Shown one piece after another: positions 45,653 to 54,528 of a stretch of 64,000 bases of DNA (position 1 is the first letter of the stretch; the number at the start of each line of letters is the position of its first letter). The translations under genes were made by a program, and so were the position numbers. This DNA is from Spirosoma sp. KUDC1026 (GTDB lineage: Bacteria; Bacteroidota; Bacteroidia; Cytophagales; Spirosomataceae): the NCBI RefSeq assembly GCF_013375035.1, contig NZ_CP056032.1:1100001-1164000 (forward strand). The letters are read 5' to 3'. The notes under the pieces were generated by a model that saw only the letters and a program-made list of their open reading frames with translations, made no database searches and was not told the origin of the DNA.

Positions 45653-46078
45653 ATGCCTACTATACAACAACTAGTGCGTAAAGGCCGCGAGAAGCTTGAA
45701 TTCAAGTCGAAATCGCCGGCTCTTGACGCCTGCCCACAACGTCGGGGCGTGTGCACACGGGTGTACACCACGACACCGAAAAAGCCAAACTCGGCTCTTC
45801 GTAAAGTTGCCCGGGTTCGTTTGACGAACGGTCGGGAAGTTAACGCCTACATCCCAGGTGAAGGTCATAACCTACAGGAGCACTCAATCGTACTGATTCG
45901 TGGTGGTCGGGTTAAAGATCTGCCAGGCGTACGTTATCACATCGTACGTGGTGCTCTGGATACAGCTGGTGTAAGCGGTCGTCTGCAGAGCCGTTCGAAA
46001 TACGGTGCAAAACGTCCGAAACCAGGTCAAGCGCCAGCGGCTGGTAAAGGTGCACCTGCAAAAGGTAAAAAGAAGTAA
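45653..46078 (+). CDS. rpsL: 30S ribosomal protein S12
   Basis: Decoding-centre protein of the small subunit. The 141-residue protein starts [13 protein letters not shown] and has [58 protein letters not shown] with the streptomycin-site residues (Lys in TPKKPNSA and Lys in [11 protein letters not shown]). The C-terminal tail ([13 protein letters not shown]) is Lys/Ala/Gly-rich and somewhat longer than in E. coli. The ATG at 45653 is chosen because an upstream start at 45578 lies in the promoter. Confidence 0.98.
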   Translation: MPTIQQLVRKGREKLEFKSKSPALDACPQRRGVCTRVYTTTPKKPNSALRKVARVRLTNGREVNAYIPGEGHNLQEHSIVLIRGGRVKDLPGVRYHIVRGALDTAGVSGRLQSRSKYGAKRPKPGQAPAAGKGAPAKGKKK

Positions 46079-46136
46079 TTAATCAGACTGCCCGTTGAAA
46101 AATACGGCAGAGTAAGATCAAAAATCTGAAGAAACC

Positions 46137-46604
46137 ATGAGAAAGGCGAAACCGCCCAAGCGTTACGTATTACCCGATCCTAAATATAAGGAGGTTCTCG
46201 TAACCAAATTTGTTAACAACCTGATGTACGAAGGTAAGAAAAGCCTGGCGTACGCCATCTTCTATGACGCGCTGGACGTAGTGGCTAAACGCACGAACGA
46301 AAGCGGTCTGGATACCTGGAAAAAGGCATTAAATAACGTAATGCCAGCGGTTGAAGTAAAAAGCCGTCGCGTCGGTGGAGCTACCTTTCAGGTACCAACC
46401 GAAGTACGGGCAGACCGGAAGGTCGCGGTAGGCATGAAATGGCTTATCCGGTACGCTCGTTCGCGGGGTGAGAAAACAATGGTAGACCGGCTTGCTGCTG
46501 AAATCGTTGCTGCTTCCAAAGGTGAAGGTGCAGCGGTTAAGAAGAAAGACGATACGCACCGTATGGCTGAAGCCAACAAGGCGTTCTCGCACTTCCGGTT
46601 CTAA
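46137..46604 (+). CDS. rpsG: 30S ribosomal protein S7
   Basis: Primary 16S rRNA-binding protein of the head domain. The 155-residue protein has [26 protein letters not shown] and the S7 signature region [22 protein letters not shown], then [27 protein letters not shown]. Length is typical. It follows rpsL by 58 bp. fusA, which usually follows it, is absent; a terminator comes next. Confidence 0.98.
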   Translation: MRKAKPPKRYVLPDPKYKEVLVTKFVNNLMYEGKKSLAYAIFYDALDVVAKRTNESGLDTWKKALNNVMPAVEVKSRRVGGATFQVPTEVRADRKVAVGMKWLIRYARSRGEKTMVDRLAAEIVAASKGEGAAVKKKDDTHRMAEANKAFSHFRF

Positions 46605-46645
46605 TACCACTTAGGATAACCATTTCCCGATGGTTGTCAGTTTAT

Positions 46646-46685
46646 ACAAAAGCTATCCAACATTGGGTAGCTTTTGTTGTTTTTT
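46646..46685 (+). terminator. Terminator after rpsG
   Basis: ACAAAAGCTA/TAGCTTTTGT (46646-46655 with 46669-46678) followed by TGTTTTTTAC. Confidence 0.8.
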
Positions 46686-46690
46686 ACGAT

Positions 46691-47560
46691 ATGGCTACGC
46701 TAGAAAACGATACACTCCGGATTGTCATTCAGGAAAAAGGAGCTGAACTGACGTCAATCTTTGACAAGAAAAATACTATTGAGCACCTGTGGCAGGCCGA
46801 TCCAGCTGTTTGGCCCTGGCACGCGCCCAATTTGTTTCCGGTGGTGGGAGGGTGCCTGAACAATCAACTGCTGATAGATGGTAAGGCCTATCCTATGCAG
46901 CGGCATGGTTTTGCGCGGCAGTCCCAATTCACTCTGAAAGAAGTAACAGATACTAGGGCTACGTTCTCGTTGGCGGCCAATGCGCAGACAAAAGCGGCCT
47001 ATCCATATCTGTTCGAGTTTCAGATTGCCTATGAGTTGCAGGAAGATAAACTGGACATAACGTATCGCGTGGTCAATCAGGACGATAAGACCGTCTTCTT
47101 TTCGGTTGGCGCCCACCCGGCTTTTGCCGTTCCTTTTCTGGATGGCGAAGCATACGAAGATTACTACCTAGAATTTGAAACGGATGAGCCGCTCGAAACG
47201 GCCATGCTTTCGGCTGAAGGGTATTTTACGGGCGAAACGAAACCTATTCCGACTGAAAACAACCGGTTAGCGTTAACCAAACATCTGTTTGACGACGACG
47301 CATTGGTCTTCAAGCACATCAACTCACGTTCGGTTACGATTCGAAGCACTAAAAATGAACGAGCTGTTACAGTCGCTTACGACAAGTTTCCGTATTTGGG
47401 CGTCTGGGCTAAACCTGGTGCGCCTTTTGTCTGCATCGAGCCCTGGCTGGGTTGTGCTGACTCGGTAGGAGAGCAATTACCCATCGAGCAAAAAGAATTG
47501 ATTCAGCAGGTAGCCGTTGGAGAGACCTTCTCAGCTACGTTCTCCATACAAATCAGCTGA
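46691..47560 (+). CDS. Aldose 1-epimerase family protein
   Basis: Cytoplasmic galactose-mutarotase-like fold, 289 residues, of the YeaD/LacX type. Typical features are the VIQEKGAELTSIFDKK opening, HGFARQSQFTLKEV near residue 78 (family NH(P)GFAR), and the catalytic His in FFSVGAHPAFAVPF near residue 148 and the Glu in FVCIEPWLGCADS near residue 255. It should interconvert sugar anomers or bind hexose-phosphates; the substrate is not defined by context. ATG at 46691 chosen; the longer frame from 46634 covers the rpsG terminator. Confidence 0.9.
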   Translation: MATLENDTLRIVIQEKGAELTSIFDKKNTIEHLWQADPAVWPWHAPNLFPVVGGCLNNQLLIDGKAYPMQRHGFARQSQFTLKEVTDTRATFSLAANAQTKAAYPYLFEFQIAYELQEDKLDITYRVVNQDDKTVFFSVGAHPAFAVPFLDGEAYEDYYLEFETDEPLETAMLSAEGYFTGETKPIPTENNRLALTKHLFDDDALVFKHINSRSVTIRSTKNERAVTVAYDKFPYLGVWAKPGAPFVCIEPWLGCADSVGEQLPIEQKELIQQVAVGETFSATFSIQIS

Positions 47561-47573
47561 ACTGGTCAGCGTT

Positions 47574-47619
47574 AAAAGCAGTGAGGGACACACGATGACG
47601 TATGCCCCTCACTGCTTTT
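47574..47619. terminator. Bidirectional terminator (epimerase / Ig-like gene)
   Basis: A 14-bp stem AAAAGCAGTGAGGG/CCCTCACTGCTTTT (47574-47587 with 47606-47619) between convergent genes. Confidence 0.85.
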
Positions 47620-47633
47620 AGAATTGGAAGAGA

Positions 47634-49196
47634 CTACTGTGTTTCTTCCAGCGCGGCAAAATCTTTGAACCGGCGCTTAATCGCATTGTCGGTAGCTTCT
47701 TTTTTACTCTGCCAGTTGGCATCTAATTCCAACGCAACAAGACCGCTCAGGCTGAGCGCATTTCGGAATTCATCCAGCTTCTTGATGAACTCACCACTGC
47801 GCCGACTCGATTTCAGGGAATATTCACGGGCGAATACATCGCCTTTGTTCTGAATTTCGCTGCGCTTACCCAGTACGTAATTGTACCGGTCGAGTAGGTC
47901 TTTCATGGACTTACCAATAACCTCCGTGGCTTCGAGCGTACCCATCGTCAAGACGGCGGTTCCACCCACGGCTGATACGTATTTGGCGTTAGGTGCCGTG
48001 ATGACAGGCGATACCCCCGTTATAGCACCCAGCGAGGCATTGGCGACGGAACGGTTACGCTTGCCGCTTTTGGCCCGCCGGTAGTCGCGTTTGAGCTGCT
48101 CTTCTTTCTCACTGAGCTGCTCGACCAAACCCCATGCCTGAACCAGCAACTGACGATACTGAGCGTAATAGTACCGGTCTTTCTCCTGCTCGTTGACTGT
48201 GTTCAAAACGGTGAAGCGAACTTTCTTCTCATCCCGGTTCTGAGCCTTATCCAGCGCAAAGAAAGTAATGTTCGCCGTCAGGCTGTCAAGTGGGTCCTTA
48301 ACGAAATCGTAAGTTGGCGTCCAGATAAACTCGTATTGATTATTGGTATTCTTAACCAGCGCTGTTTTGGGAATCTGCTGATTGTCGGACAGAAAATCGA
48401 AGGTTGTTACGTCGTCATCGCCATTCTGATCTTCCAGATAGAATTTTAAGTTGACCGTGGCGTTCTCACGTAGCTTGTAATACGTTTCCCGGGGCACCAG
48501 AGTGATTTCAGGAGCCAGGTCCATCTGAGTGACCTCAACTTTCAAGCGTCCTTTGGTGCGTGTTTTAGACGGTTGATCTTCCACCCAGAACTCAATGTAC
48601 TGAGGCTGCTGTCGAAGCTTATTAAATTGTTGCTGAGAAAGAGTCCAGCTTAACTCGCCCTGCGAAGAGAGTTTGCTGCCTTCGGGCATTTGATCAGCAA
48701 TGGGGATAAAGACAATCGGATCACCATCAGCATCATACACCACTTCCGGGTCGATCTTATGGACATTCTCCTTACGGTAACCAACGTAGAAAGGACGCAG
48801 ATCGCCAACAGTAGGCGGACGGTTTACATGTAAGACCTTAAACTCGATAGTCTGGTCAGCGCTCTGCCCGTGTTTACTGCGGGCCTCAAAAGTAACCGGG
48901 TACGTATGGGTCGTTTGAATGCGATCAGCCAGATTGTAACCGGGTGTCCAGTTAAAATGACCCAGCGAATCAAGCAGCATGCCTTCCAGTTTGTCCTGCC
49001 CCAGCGAGAACGTAATGGTATCACCAGAAGCGGCTATCGCCTTCAGATCAAAACGGACAGTGCCTCCTTCGGGTACTACGTTCCAATTCGGTTGTGATGG
49101 GAAAATGAGTTGTATTTGCTTTGTATCCTGGGCGTAACTATTCTCCAATAAGGAAGTCAGTAGAAGCCACACGATGCTACCGATTAGACGGATCAT
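47634..49196 (-). CDS. Exported protein with cadherin/Ig-like repeats and helical C-terminus
   Basis: A 520-residue protein with a signal peptide (cleavage after NSYA, about residue 22). Residues about 25-330 contain three or more Ig/cadherin-like repeats, each with the end pattern like NRPPTVGDL, LAPEITLVP and LxWTP segments (GHFNWTPGYN, GELSWTLSQQ, YEFIWTPTYD), and acidic calcium-type loops (YDADGDPIVF, LEDQNGDDDV). Residues about 340-520 are helical and charged, with a Gly/Ala-rich hydrophobic stretch (SLGAITGVSPVITAP) in the middle that could sit in or on a membrane. Function unknown; no partner is indicated. The ATG at 49196 is chosen as the start of the signal peptide. Confidence 0.75.
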   Translation of the reverse strand: MIRLIGSIVWLLLTSLLENSYAQDTKQIQLIFPSQPNWNVVPEGGTVRFDLKAIAASGDTITFSLGQDKLEGMLLDSLGHFNWTPGYNLADRIQTTHTYPVTFEARSKHGQSADQTIEFKVLHVNRPPTVGDLRPFYVGYRKENVHKIDPEVVYDADGDPIVFIPIADQMPEGSKLSSQGELSWTLSQQQFNKLRQQPQYIEFWVEDQPSKTRTKGRLKVEVTQMDLAPEITLVPRETYYKLRENATVNLKFYLEDQNGDDDVTTFDFLSDNQQIPKTALVKNTNNQYEFIWTPTYDFVKDPLDSLTANITFFALDKAQNRDEKKVRFTVLNTVNEQEKDRYYYAQYRQLLVQAWGLVEQLSEKEEQLKRDYRRAKSGKRNRSVANASLGAITGVSPVITAPNAKYVSAVGGTAVLTMGTLEATEVIGKSMKDLLDRYNYVLGKRSEIQNKGDVFAREYSLKSSRRSGEFIKKLDEFRNALSLSGLVALELDANWQSKKEATDNAIKRRFKDFAALEETQ

Positions 49197-49232
49197 AAGC
49201 GATGAGCAGATGGTAGTTCGTTTTGAAGAACG

Positions 49233-49240
49233 CAAAAATA
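49233..49240 (-). promoter_or_regulatory. Putative -7 box for the Ig-like gene
   Basis: TATTTTTG on the minus strand (49240 down to 49233) fits TAnnTTTG, 37 bp before the ATG. No clear -33 element. Confidence 0.4.
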
Positions 49241-49349
49241 GGGCGAAGATTTTACGAAAGGGGAGATACTGAAGATATTGTCAGGTATTTATTTCCCCGC
49301 GCTGGCTCGTAAAACCAGCCAAGTCGGCACGTCGAGCCAGATGGTTACT

Positions 49350-49381
49350 AAAAAAGCCCTTCGTCAGGAAGGGCTTTTTTT
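49350..49381 (-). terminator. Terminator after the skp genes
   Basis: AAAAAAGCCCTTC/GAAGGGCTTTTTT stem with loop GTCAG between the Ig-like gene and the downstream ompH gene; ends the uppS-bamA-skp unit on the minus strand. Confidence 0.85.
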
Positions 49382-49405
49382 GAGCAGTTAACAGACTCGC
49401 AACGA

Positions 49406-50065
49406 CTATTTTTTCTTTGGAACAGTCGTTGTGCTGCTGCCCGTCGTAGCAGGCTTAGCAGGTGCCGTGGTCGAAGCGGGTGTCTGCGCAGCAGCAGCAG
49501 CGGCTGCTTTTGCTGGGTCGATACCCAATTTTTTCAGGACCGACTCCGTAATGTTGTTTTCTTCCGGAGCAACCAGCAGAATGGGGATGGTGTTCGAGCC
49601 AGCGTCCAGGTTGAATACGTATTGATAGGATTCTTCCTTGGCAACGGCGTCGATAGCCTTCTGGATTTTCTGAACAACCGGGTTTACCAGCGACTGGTAT
49701 TTAGTTTGCAGCGACTGTTCAGCAGTCCGACCGAACTCCTGAAGCCGGGTTTGCAGGCCCTGGAGTTCTTTTTCGCGGTCGCTACGGATCACGTCCGACA
49801 TCTGAGCGGCACCTTTCTGATACGCTTCGTACTTATCTTCCAGCTCTTTGCTCATGCGCTTCATTTCGTTTTCCGACTGCGTGCGCTGAATGGTCAACTG
49901 GTTCTGGATATCTTTAGCTTCGGGCGTTTGAGCCAGTACGTAATCAATGTTCGTATACCCTAACTTCAGTGCACCTGCTGGGGCTGCGGTTGGGGCTTGT
50001 GCCTGTGCGTTAAGACCGCCTGCTAAGAGAGCTACGGCAAACGCCATGACGAGGTTTTTCTTCAT
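49406..50065 (-). CDS. OmpH/Skp-family periplasmic chaperone (copy 2)
   Basis: Periplasmic chaperone of the Skp family, which holds outer-membrane proteins before insertion by BamA. 219 residues: signal peptide (cleavage near LNAQA), conserved LKLGYTNIDYVLAQTPEAKDIQNQL at the start of the core, then two long charged helices (about 60-140) that form the tentacle, and a returning strand near residue 150 (YQYVFNLDAGSNTIPIL). Followed by an Ala/Pro/Thr-rich tail (PASTTAPAKPATTGSSTTTVPKKK) that is probably disordered. It lies 21 bp after the first copy and is last in the bamA operon. Confidence 0.88.
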   Translation of the reverse strand: MKKNLVMAFAVALLAGGLNAQAQAPTAAPAGALKLGYTNIDYVLAQTPEAKDIQNQLTIQRTQSENEMKRMSKELEDKYEAYQKGAAQMSDVIRSDREKELQGLQTRLQEFGRTAEQSLQTKYQSLVNPVVQKIQKAIDAVAKEESYQYVFNLDAGSNTIPILLVAPEENNITESVLKKLGIDPAKAAAAAAAQTPASTTAPAKPATTGSSTTTVPKKK

Positions 50066-50086
50066 TTTGGGATTAATTAAAAGAGA

Positions 50087-50668
50087 CTATTTGGGGTTTG
50101 TTGTTGTGGTTGTTTTTGTTGCGGGGGCAGCTCCAGCCGTTGATTTGCTGGCTGCGTCGAGGCCTAACTCCTCCATGACATAGTCCGTGTAATCATGACG
50201 GGGATCGGTGTAGAGCATTACAAAGTCAGATGCTTTATCAAACATAAAGTTCAACTTTTTTTGCTGAGATACTTTTTCAATCGCCCGATTGACAATCTCC
50301 ATGGGCGCTTTCATCAGTTCTTTTTTCTTTTCAAAAAGCAGCCCCTGGTAACCGAACACTTTGTTGTTGTACTCTCTTGCTTCCCGTTCTTTATCGCTGA
50401 TAATCCGCTGCCGGTCGCGTTTCATGTCGTCCGTCAGCAGGATTTCTTCGGCCTGGTACATCTTCTGCAGTTTATCAATCTCGACGTATTTGTCCTGAAT
50501 GTCCTTCGACCACTTATCAGTAAACTTGTCGATCTCCGTCAGCGCTTTCTGGTATTCGGGCATCTTGCTGAATATAAACTCCGTGTCGACGTAACCGAAC
50601 TTTTGCGCTTTTGCAGAAGGAACCAGCCAAACAGCGCACAAAAATACAAAAAATAGGTTTTTTTTCAT
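50087..50668 (-). CDS. OmpH/Skp-family periplasmic chaperone (copy 1)
   Basis: 193 residues with a signal peptide (cleavage near AKA), the family start FGYVDTEFIFSKMPEYQKALTEI, long charged helices about residues 40-120 and a closing FMFDKASDFVMLYTDPRHDYTDYVMEELG strand-helix end. The C-terminal tail is Ala/Thr-rich. It differs clearly from the downstream copy, so the two are old paralogs. Paired skp genes downstream of bamA are usual in Bacteroidota. It follows bamA by 167 bp, a gap that contains a hairpin. Confidence 0.9.
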   Translation of the reverse strand: MKKNLFFVFLCAVWLVPSAKAQKFGYVDTEFIFSKMPEYQKALTEIDKFTDKWSKDIQDKYVEIDKLQKMYQAEEILLTDDMKRDRQRIISDKEREAREYNNKVFGYQGLLFEKKKELMKAPMEIVNRAIEKVSQQKKLNFMFDKASDFVMLYTDPRHDYTDYVMEELGLDAASKSTAGAAPATKTTTTTNPK

Positions 50669-50760
50669 TGATAACCAGTCAATTTTTGCGCAGAGTGGTT
50701 GATTTTCAGATAAAAGCTGCTTTTGTAAAACAGGTATTTTTTAGACAGATCCGACTGGCT

Positions 50761-50815
50761 TTCGTTTAATCAGGAGCTCGATTGGTTAACTAAATTCCTC
50801 TCCTGATTAAACGAA
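50761..50815. repeat. 16-bp perfect inverted repeat between bamA and skp
   Basis: TTCGTTTAATCAGGAG at 50761-50776 pairs with CTCCTGATTAAACGAA at 50800-50815 around a 23-bp loop. Neither side has a T-run, so it may be an RNA-processing or stability stem rather than a terminator. Confidence 0.75.
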
Positions 50816-50835
50816 TAAAGCGGCCGGATTCTTAT

Positions 50836-53430
50836 CTATCTGATCTGCTGGCCAATCGTGAAGTGGAACTGACCCGATGGCCGTTCTTTCACGCCTGGAA
50901 TCCGGTCGAAGCCATAGCCGTAGTCAATACCGATCAGACCAAAGGCGGGCATAAAGATCCGGGCACCAAAACCAGCCGACCGTTTCAGATCGAACGGGTT
51001 ATACTGGCTATAGCTTCCCCAGTTGTTACCAGCTTCGAGGAAGCCCAGCACAAAGATGGTTGCCGATGGGTTAAGCGAAACCGGGTACCGCAGTTCAGCT
51101 ACGAATTTGTTGTAGGCTACCCCACCACGGCTCCGTACGTTCGAGTTGGTTGTCTGGTCGTAGTCGGCGGTGTAAACGCTCCGGTCATCATACCCACGCA
51201 GACCGATAATGTCCTGCGCCAGGGCAAACTGACCTTGTCCGGCTAGACCCGAACCACCCAGGACGAAGCGTTCGAATGGACCAATTTCCGTCCGACGGTT
51301 ATAGCTACCCAGGAAACCCATGTGCGCCCGTGCGTTCAGCACCAGCTTGCCAAATACCGTCTGGAACCAGCTGGCGTCGAACATCCATTTGTGGTATTCA
51401 ACGAGTTTGTACTGATCTTCCGCGCTTGACAAGGCTGAGGTACCCCGGAAGGCCGACCAGGGGGGCGTTAACGAACCGCTCAGCGAGAACGACGACCCCG
51501 ACCGTGGGAACTGTGGATTGTCAATGCTGTTACGTGCCAACGTCGTGTTGAACGTCAGGTTATTCGAGATACCGTTGCTGTAACCGATATAGAAAATATC
51601 CAGGTTATTCAGGTTGTAGCGCTGGTACGACAGCGAGTTGCTCAACGTAAAATAATCATCGGGGACTTTCAGCTGACGGCCAAGCCCTACCGTGAAGGCG
51701 GTGTTGGTATACGATCCCGTTGGGGCACGTCCTTTGAGGGGTTGATATAGGTTACCATAAGGGTTATTTACGTCATAGAACGACTTATAAACCGTATGGC
51801 TGGCACTAATCGAGAACGCGTTTGGCTTGCGGCCACCTAACCAAGGCTCCGTGAATGACATTGAGTACACCTGATATTGCTGACCGTTGGCCTGAAAACG
51901 AACCTGCACCCGTTGTCCATCGCCGGCGGGTAGTGGACGCCAGGCGCCAAAATTCGGAATATTACGCGCCGAGAAGTTGTTAAATGTTAGACCTAACGTA
52001 CCGACGAAACCAACGTAACCGCCCCAGCCACCAGACAATTCAATCTGATCGGATGGTTTTTCTTCGACCGTGTACTCGATATCAACCGTACCGTCGGTTT
52101 GCGGAACCGGATTGATGCCGATTTTCTCCGGATCGAAATAACCCAGCGTAGCTAATTCGCGCTGCGTCCGGATCAGCAAGGTTTTAGAGAACTTCTGGCC
52201 CGGTAGCGTCCGGATCGACCGCATCACCACGTGGTCGCTGGTTTTTGTATTGCCGTTCAGTACAACGCGGTTAATTGACGCCTGTTTCCCTTCAAAAATT
52301 CGGATCTCCAGATCGATTGAATCGCCGTCGATTGATTTTTCGATGGGTTGCGCATTGTAATACAGGTAACCATCGTCCATGTAGAGCGAGCTCAGATCCT
52401 GACCAGGGTTGCCGTTGAGCCGTTTTTCGAGGTCTTCGGGGTTGTAAACATCCCCTTTGACGACGCCCAGCACTTCCCGCAGCCGATCGGCCGGGTACAG
52501 ATAGTTACCCGAGAAGTCGACCTTGCGGTAATAATATTTGTGTCCCTCGTCGAGCTTAATGCGAAGACTGATGGTATTATCCGGGTTGTGAACAACGCTG
52601 TCGTCTTCGATGATCGCATCGCGGTAACCAAGTTTGTTATAGTACTCGATTAGCTTCTGCTTATCTTCCTCGTATTTCTTGGGAACAAACTTGGACGGGC
52701 TGAACAGACGACCAAACCGTTTCTGTTTGGTACTTTTCATTTTCATCCGGACAGTCGCATCATCCAGTTCCTCCCGACCGTCGAAAGTAATCTTGGCGAT
52801 CTTAACTTTCTGGCCTTTGTCGACCAGAACCCGTAGGGTCGCGTTATTCCGGCTGCTATCGGGGATGGTCGTGATCTTGACTTTCGTGTTCAAAAAGCCT
52901 TTGTCAACAAAGTACTTCCTGACGGCCAGTTGTGTGTTCTTGATGATCGTGTTGGTTACGATCTTGCCCAGGTTCAGCTTTGTTTTGTCTTTAAGCTGGT
53001 CCTGCTCGCCTTTCTTAACCCCCATAAACGATACCCGGTATAGCCGGGGACGTTCACGCACAACAAACGTGAGGGCTACTTTACCCTCACCCGCGTGGCT
53101 GGCTTTAAGCTCAACGTCGTCGAGCAAACCTGAGTCCATGAGCTTGCGGCTGGACGAACCGACAATTTCACCCGGAATACGTACTTTATCCCCCACTTTC
53201 AGACCGGCCAGCGAAACCAGCGAGTTCGGGTCAAGGTAACGGGTACCGGTTGCGTTCAGGCTGGCAATTTCGTATTCCTTAGGGTTAGCGTAATTCAGCA
53301 GATCGTCGTTGCTGGCCGGTGCTTCTACGCCACGACCGACGCCAACGCGTACCTGTGCCTGAACGGTTGCGGGCAGCAGGCTAATGAGCAAAAGCGTTGC
53401 TCCCAATAAAACGTTTATACGGTGTTCCAA
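50836..53430 (-). CDS. bamA: Outer-membrane protein assembly factor BamA
   Basis: Essential outer-membrane insertase of beta-barrel proteins. The 864-residue protein has a signal peptide (cleavage near VQA), five POTRA domains to about residue 440 (for example GLKVGDKVRIPG, FDGREELDDATVRMKMKSTKQKRFG, FSGNYLYPADRLREVLG, LNGNTKTSDHVVMRSIRTLPGQKFS), and a 16-strand barrel that begins with QIELSGGWGGYVGFVGTLGL and ends GQFHFTIGQQIR. The lid segment FVLGGSGLAG-type VRGF analogue (GLRGYDD) is near residue 745. It follows uppS and precedes the skp genes. Confidence 0.96.
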   Translation of the reverse strand: MEHRINVLLGATLLLISLLPATVQAQVRVGVGRGVEAPASNDDLLNYANPKEYEIASLNATGTRYLDPNSLVSLAGLKVGDKVRIPGEIVGSSSRKLMDSGLLDDVELKASHAGEGKVALTFVVRERPRLYRVSFMGVKKGEQDQLKDKTKLNLGKIVTNTIIKNTQLAVRKYFVDKGFLNTKVKITTIPDSSRNNATLRVLVDKGQKVKIAKITFDGREELDDATVRMKMKSTKQKRFGRLFSPSKFVPKKYEEDKQKLIEYYNKLGYRDAIIEDDSVVHNPDNTISLRIKLDEGHKYYYRKVDFSGNYLYPADRLREVLGVVKGDVYNPEDLEKRLNGNPGQDLSSLYMDDGYLYYNAQPIEKSIDGDSIDLEIRIFEGKQASINRVVLNGNTKTSDHVVMRSIRTLPGQKFSKTLLIRTQRELATLGYFDPEKIGINPVPQTDGTVDIEYTVEEKPSDQIELSGGWGGYVGFVGTLGLTFNNFSARNIPNFGAWRPLPAGDGQRVQVRFQANGQQYQVYSMSFTEPWLGGRKPNAFSISASHTVYKSFYDVNNPYGNLYQPLKGRAPTGSYTNTAFTVGLGRQLKVPDDYFTLSNSLSYQRYNLNNLDIFYIGYSNGISNNLTFNTTLARNSIDNPQFPRSGSSFSLSGSLTPPWSAFRGTSALSSAEDQYKLVEYHKWMFDASWFQTVFGKLVLNARAHMGFLGSYNRRTEIGPFERFVLGGSGLAGQGQFALAQDIIGLRGYDDRSVYTADYDQTTNSNVRSRGGVAYNKFVAELRYPVSLNPSATIFVLGFLEAGNNWGSYSQYNPFDLKRSAGFGARIFMPAFGLIGIDYGYGFDRIPGVKERPSGQFHFTIGQQIR

Positions 53431-53538
53431 GTTGAAGTACGTATTATTTGTTACTTGTGGGGATTCTTTTTCTGGGCGATTGGTTGCAAGACAAGTCAGT
53501 AAAAATTGCTGTTAATCAGCAATCTACGCCCAAGTGAA

Positions 53539-54276
53539 CTAGCTGGTTAATTGCTCGCTGGTCTTACCAAACCGGCGCTCACGCTGCTGATAGCTTAAAA
53601 TGGCTTCGTGCAGGTGTTTTTTACGGAAATCGGGCCACAATACTTCGGGCATATACAGTTCGGAGTAGGCGAGCTGCCAGAGCATGAAATTGCTGATTCG
53701 CATTTCGCCACTGGTCCGGATCATCAATTCGGGATCGGGAATCCCACCTGTTGCCAGGTGCTGACTGAAGAGTGCTTCGTTGATCTGCTCGGGCTGAATC
53801 TGACCGTCCCGCACCGCTGCTGCCAGCTGGCGGGCGGCCTCGAGAATTTCCCAGCGGCCGCTGTAGCTAAGCGCCAGAATCAACGTCAGACCCGTATTTT
53901 GCTGGGTGGCTTTAATCGCATCGGCCAGTTCCCGGCGGCAGTCGGCTGGCAGGCTGTCGGTCTGCCCAATCGTTGCCAGCCGGACGTTGTTGTCCATCAG
54001 CGTTTTAATTTCCCCTTTGATTGTATGTACCAGTAGCGTCATCAGCGCATCAACTTCAAACTTCGGACGGTTCCAGTTCTCGGTAGAAAATGCATAGAGC
54101 GTCAGGAACTTGACGCCTAATTCGGCGCATCCTTCCGTAACTTCTCGGACTGCCTTGATCGCACTGCGGTGACCAAACACCCGTGCTGCGCCCTGCTGTT
54201 TTGCCCAGCGTCCGTTTCCATCCATGATAACGGCGATATGCTGAGGCACATTGCTCGGCTCAATGAGTTCCTTCAT
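53539..54276 (-). CDS. uppS: Isoprenyl transferase (undecaprenyl diphosphate synthase)
   Basis: Cis-prenyltransferase that adds isopentenyl units to farnesyl diphosphate, making the C55 carrier for cell wall and polysaccharides. The 245-residue protein has the catalytic MDGNGRWAKQQG (Asp19), FSTENWNRPKFEVDALMTLL, LSYSGRWEIL, and the family signature PDPELMIRTSGEMRISNFMLWQLAYSELYM. All active-site residues are present. It is the first gene of a four-gene minus-strand unit with bamA and the two skp genes, tying carrier lipid and outer-membrane assembly together. Confidence 0.97.
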   Translation of the reverse strand: MKELIEPSNVPQHIAVIMDGNGRWAKQQGAARVFGHRSAIKAVREVTEGCAELGVKFLTLYAFSTENWNRPKFEVDALMTLLVHTIKGEIKTLMDNNVRLATIGQTDSLPADCRRELADAIKATQQNTGLTLILALSYSGRWEILEAARQLAAAVRDGQIQPEQINEALFSQHLATGGIPDPELMIRTSGEMRISNFMLWQLAYSELYMPEVLWPDFRKKHLHEAILSYQQRERRFGKTSEQLTS

Positions 54277-54402
54277 CCCAATAGGGGAGTTTTAAGATTT
54301 ATTAACAAGACCGCGAAGTTACAGAAATTTACGCAGAAGGTCAGTACGTTGCCCTTCAGGGAATACGCAAATTGGTTAATAAACGAGGCCGTCGGATTCG
54401 CG

Positions 54403-54410
54403 TATATTTG
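54403..54410 (+). promoter_or_regulatory. Putative -7 box for the fasciclin gene
   Basis: TATATTTG at 54403-54410 fits TAnnTTTG, about 118 bp before the ATG. The rest of the gap between uppS and this gene (54277-54528) has no supported gene. Confidence 0.4.
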
Positions 54411-54528
54411 CGGACACGATTCGGGTGAAATAGCTGGCGGATGATCGGCGAGCCGGGAAACGATGAAATATCGACCCGCTACGGACGTTTCAATACTGCC
54501 GCCCGAGTTCAAGATCGTTTACACTATT

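Noticed and set aside
54273..54512. 79-residue frame on the minus strand upstream of uppS
   Set aside because: It overlaps the uppS start and the promoter region; no pattern.
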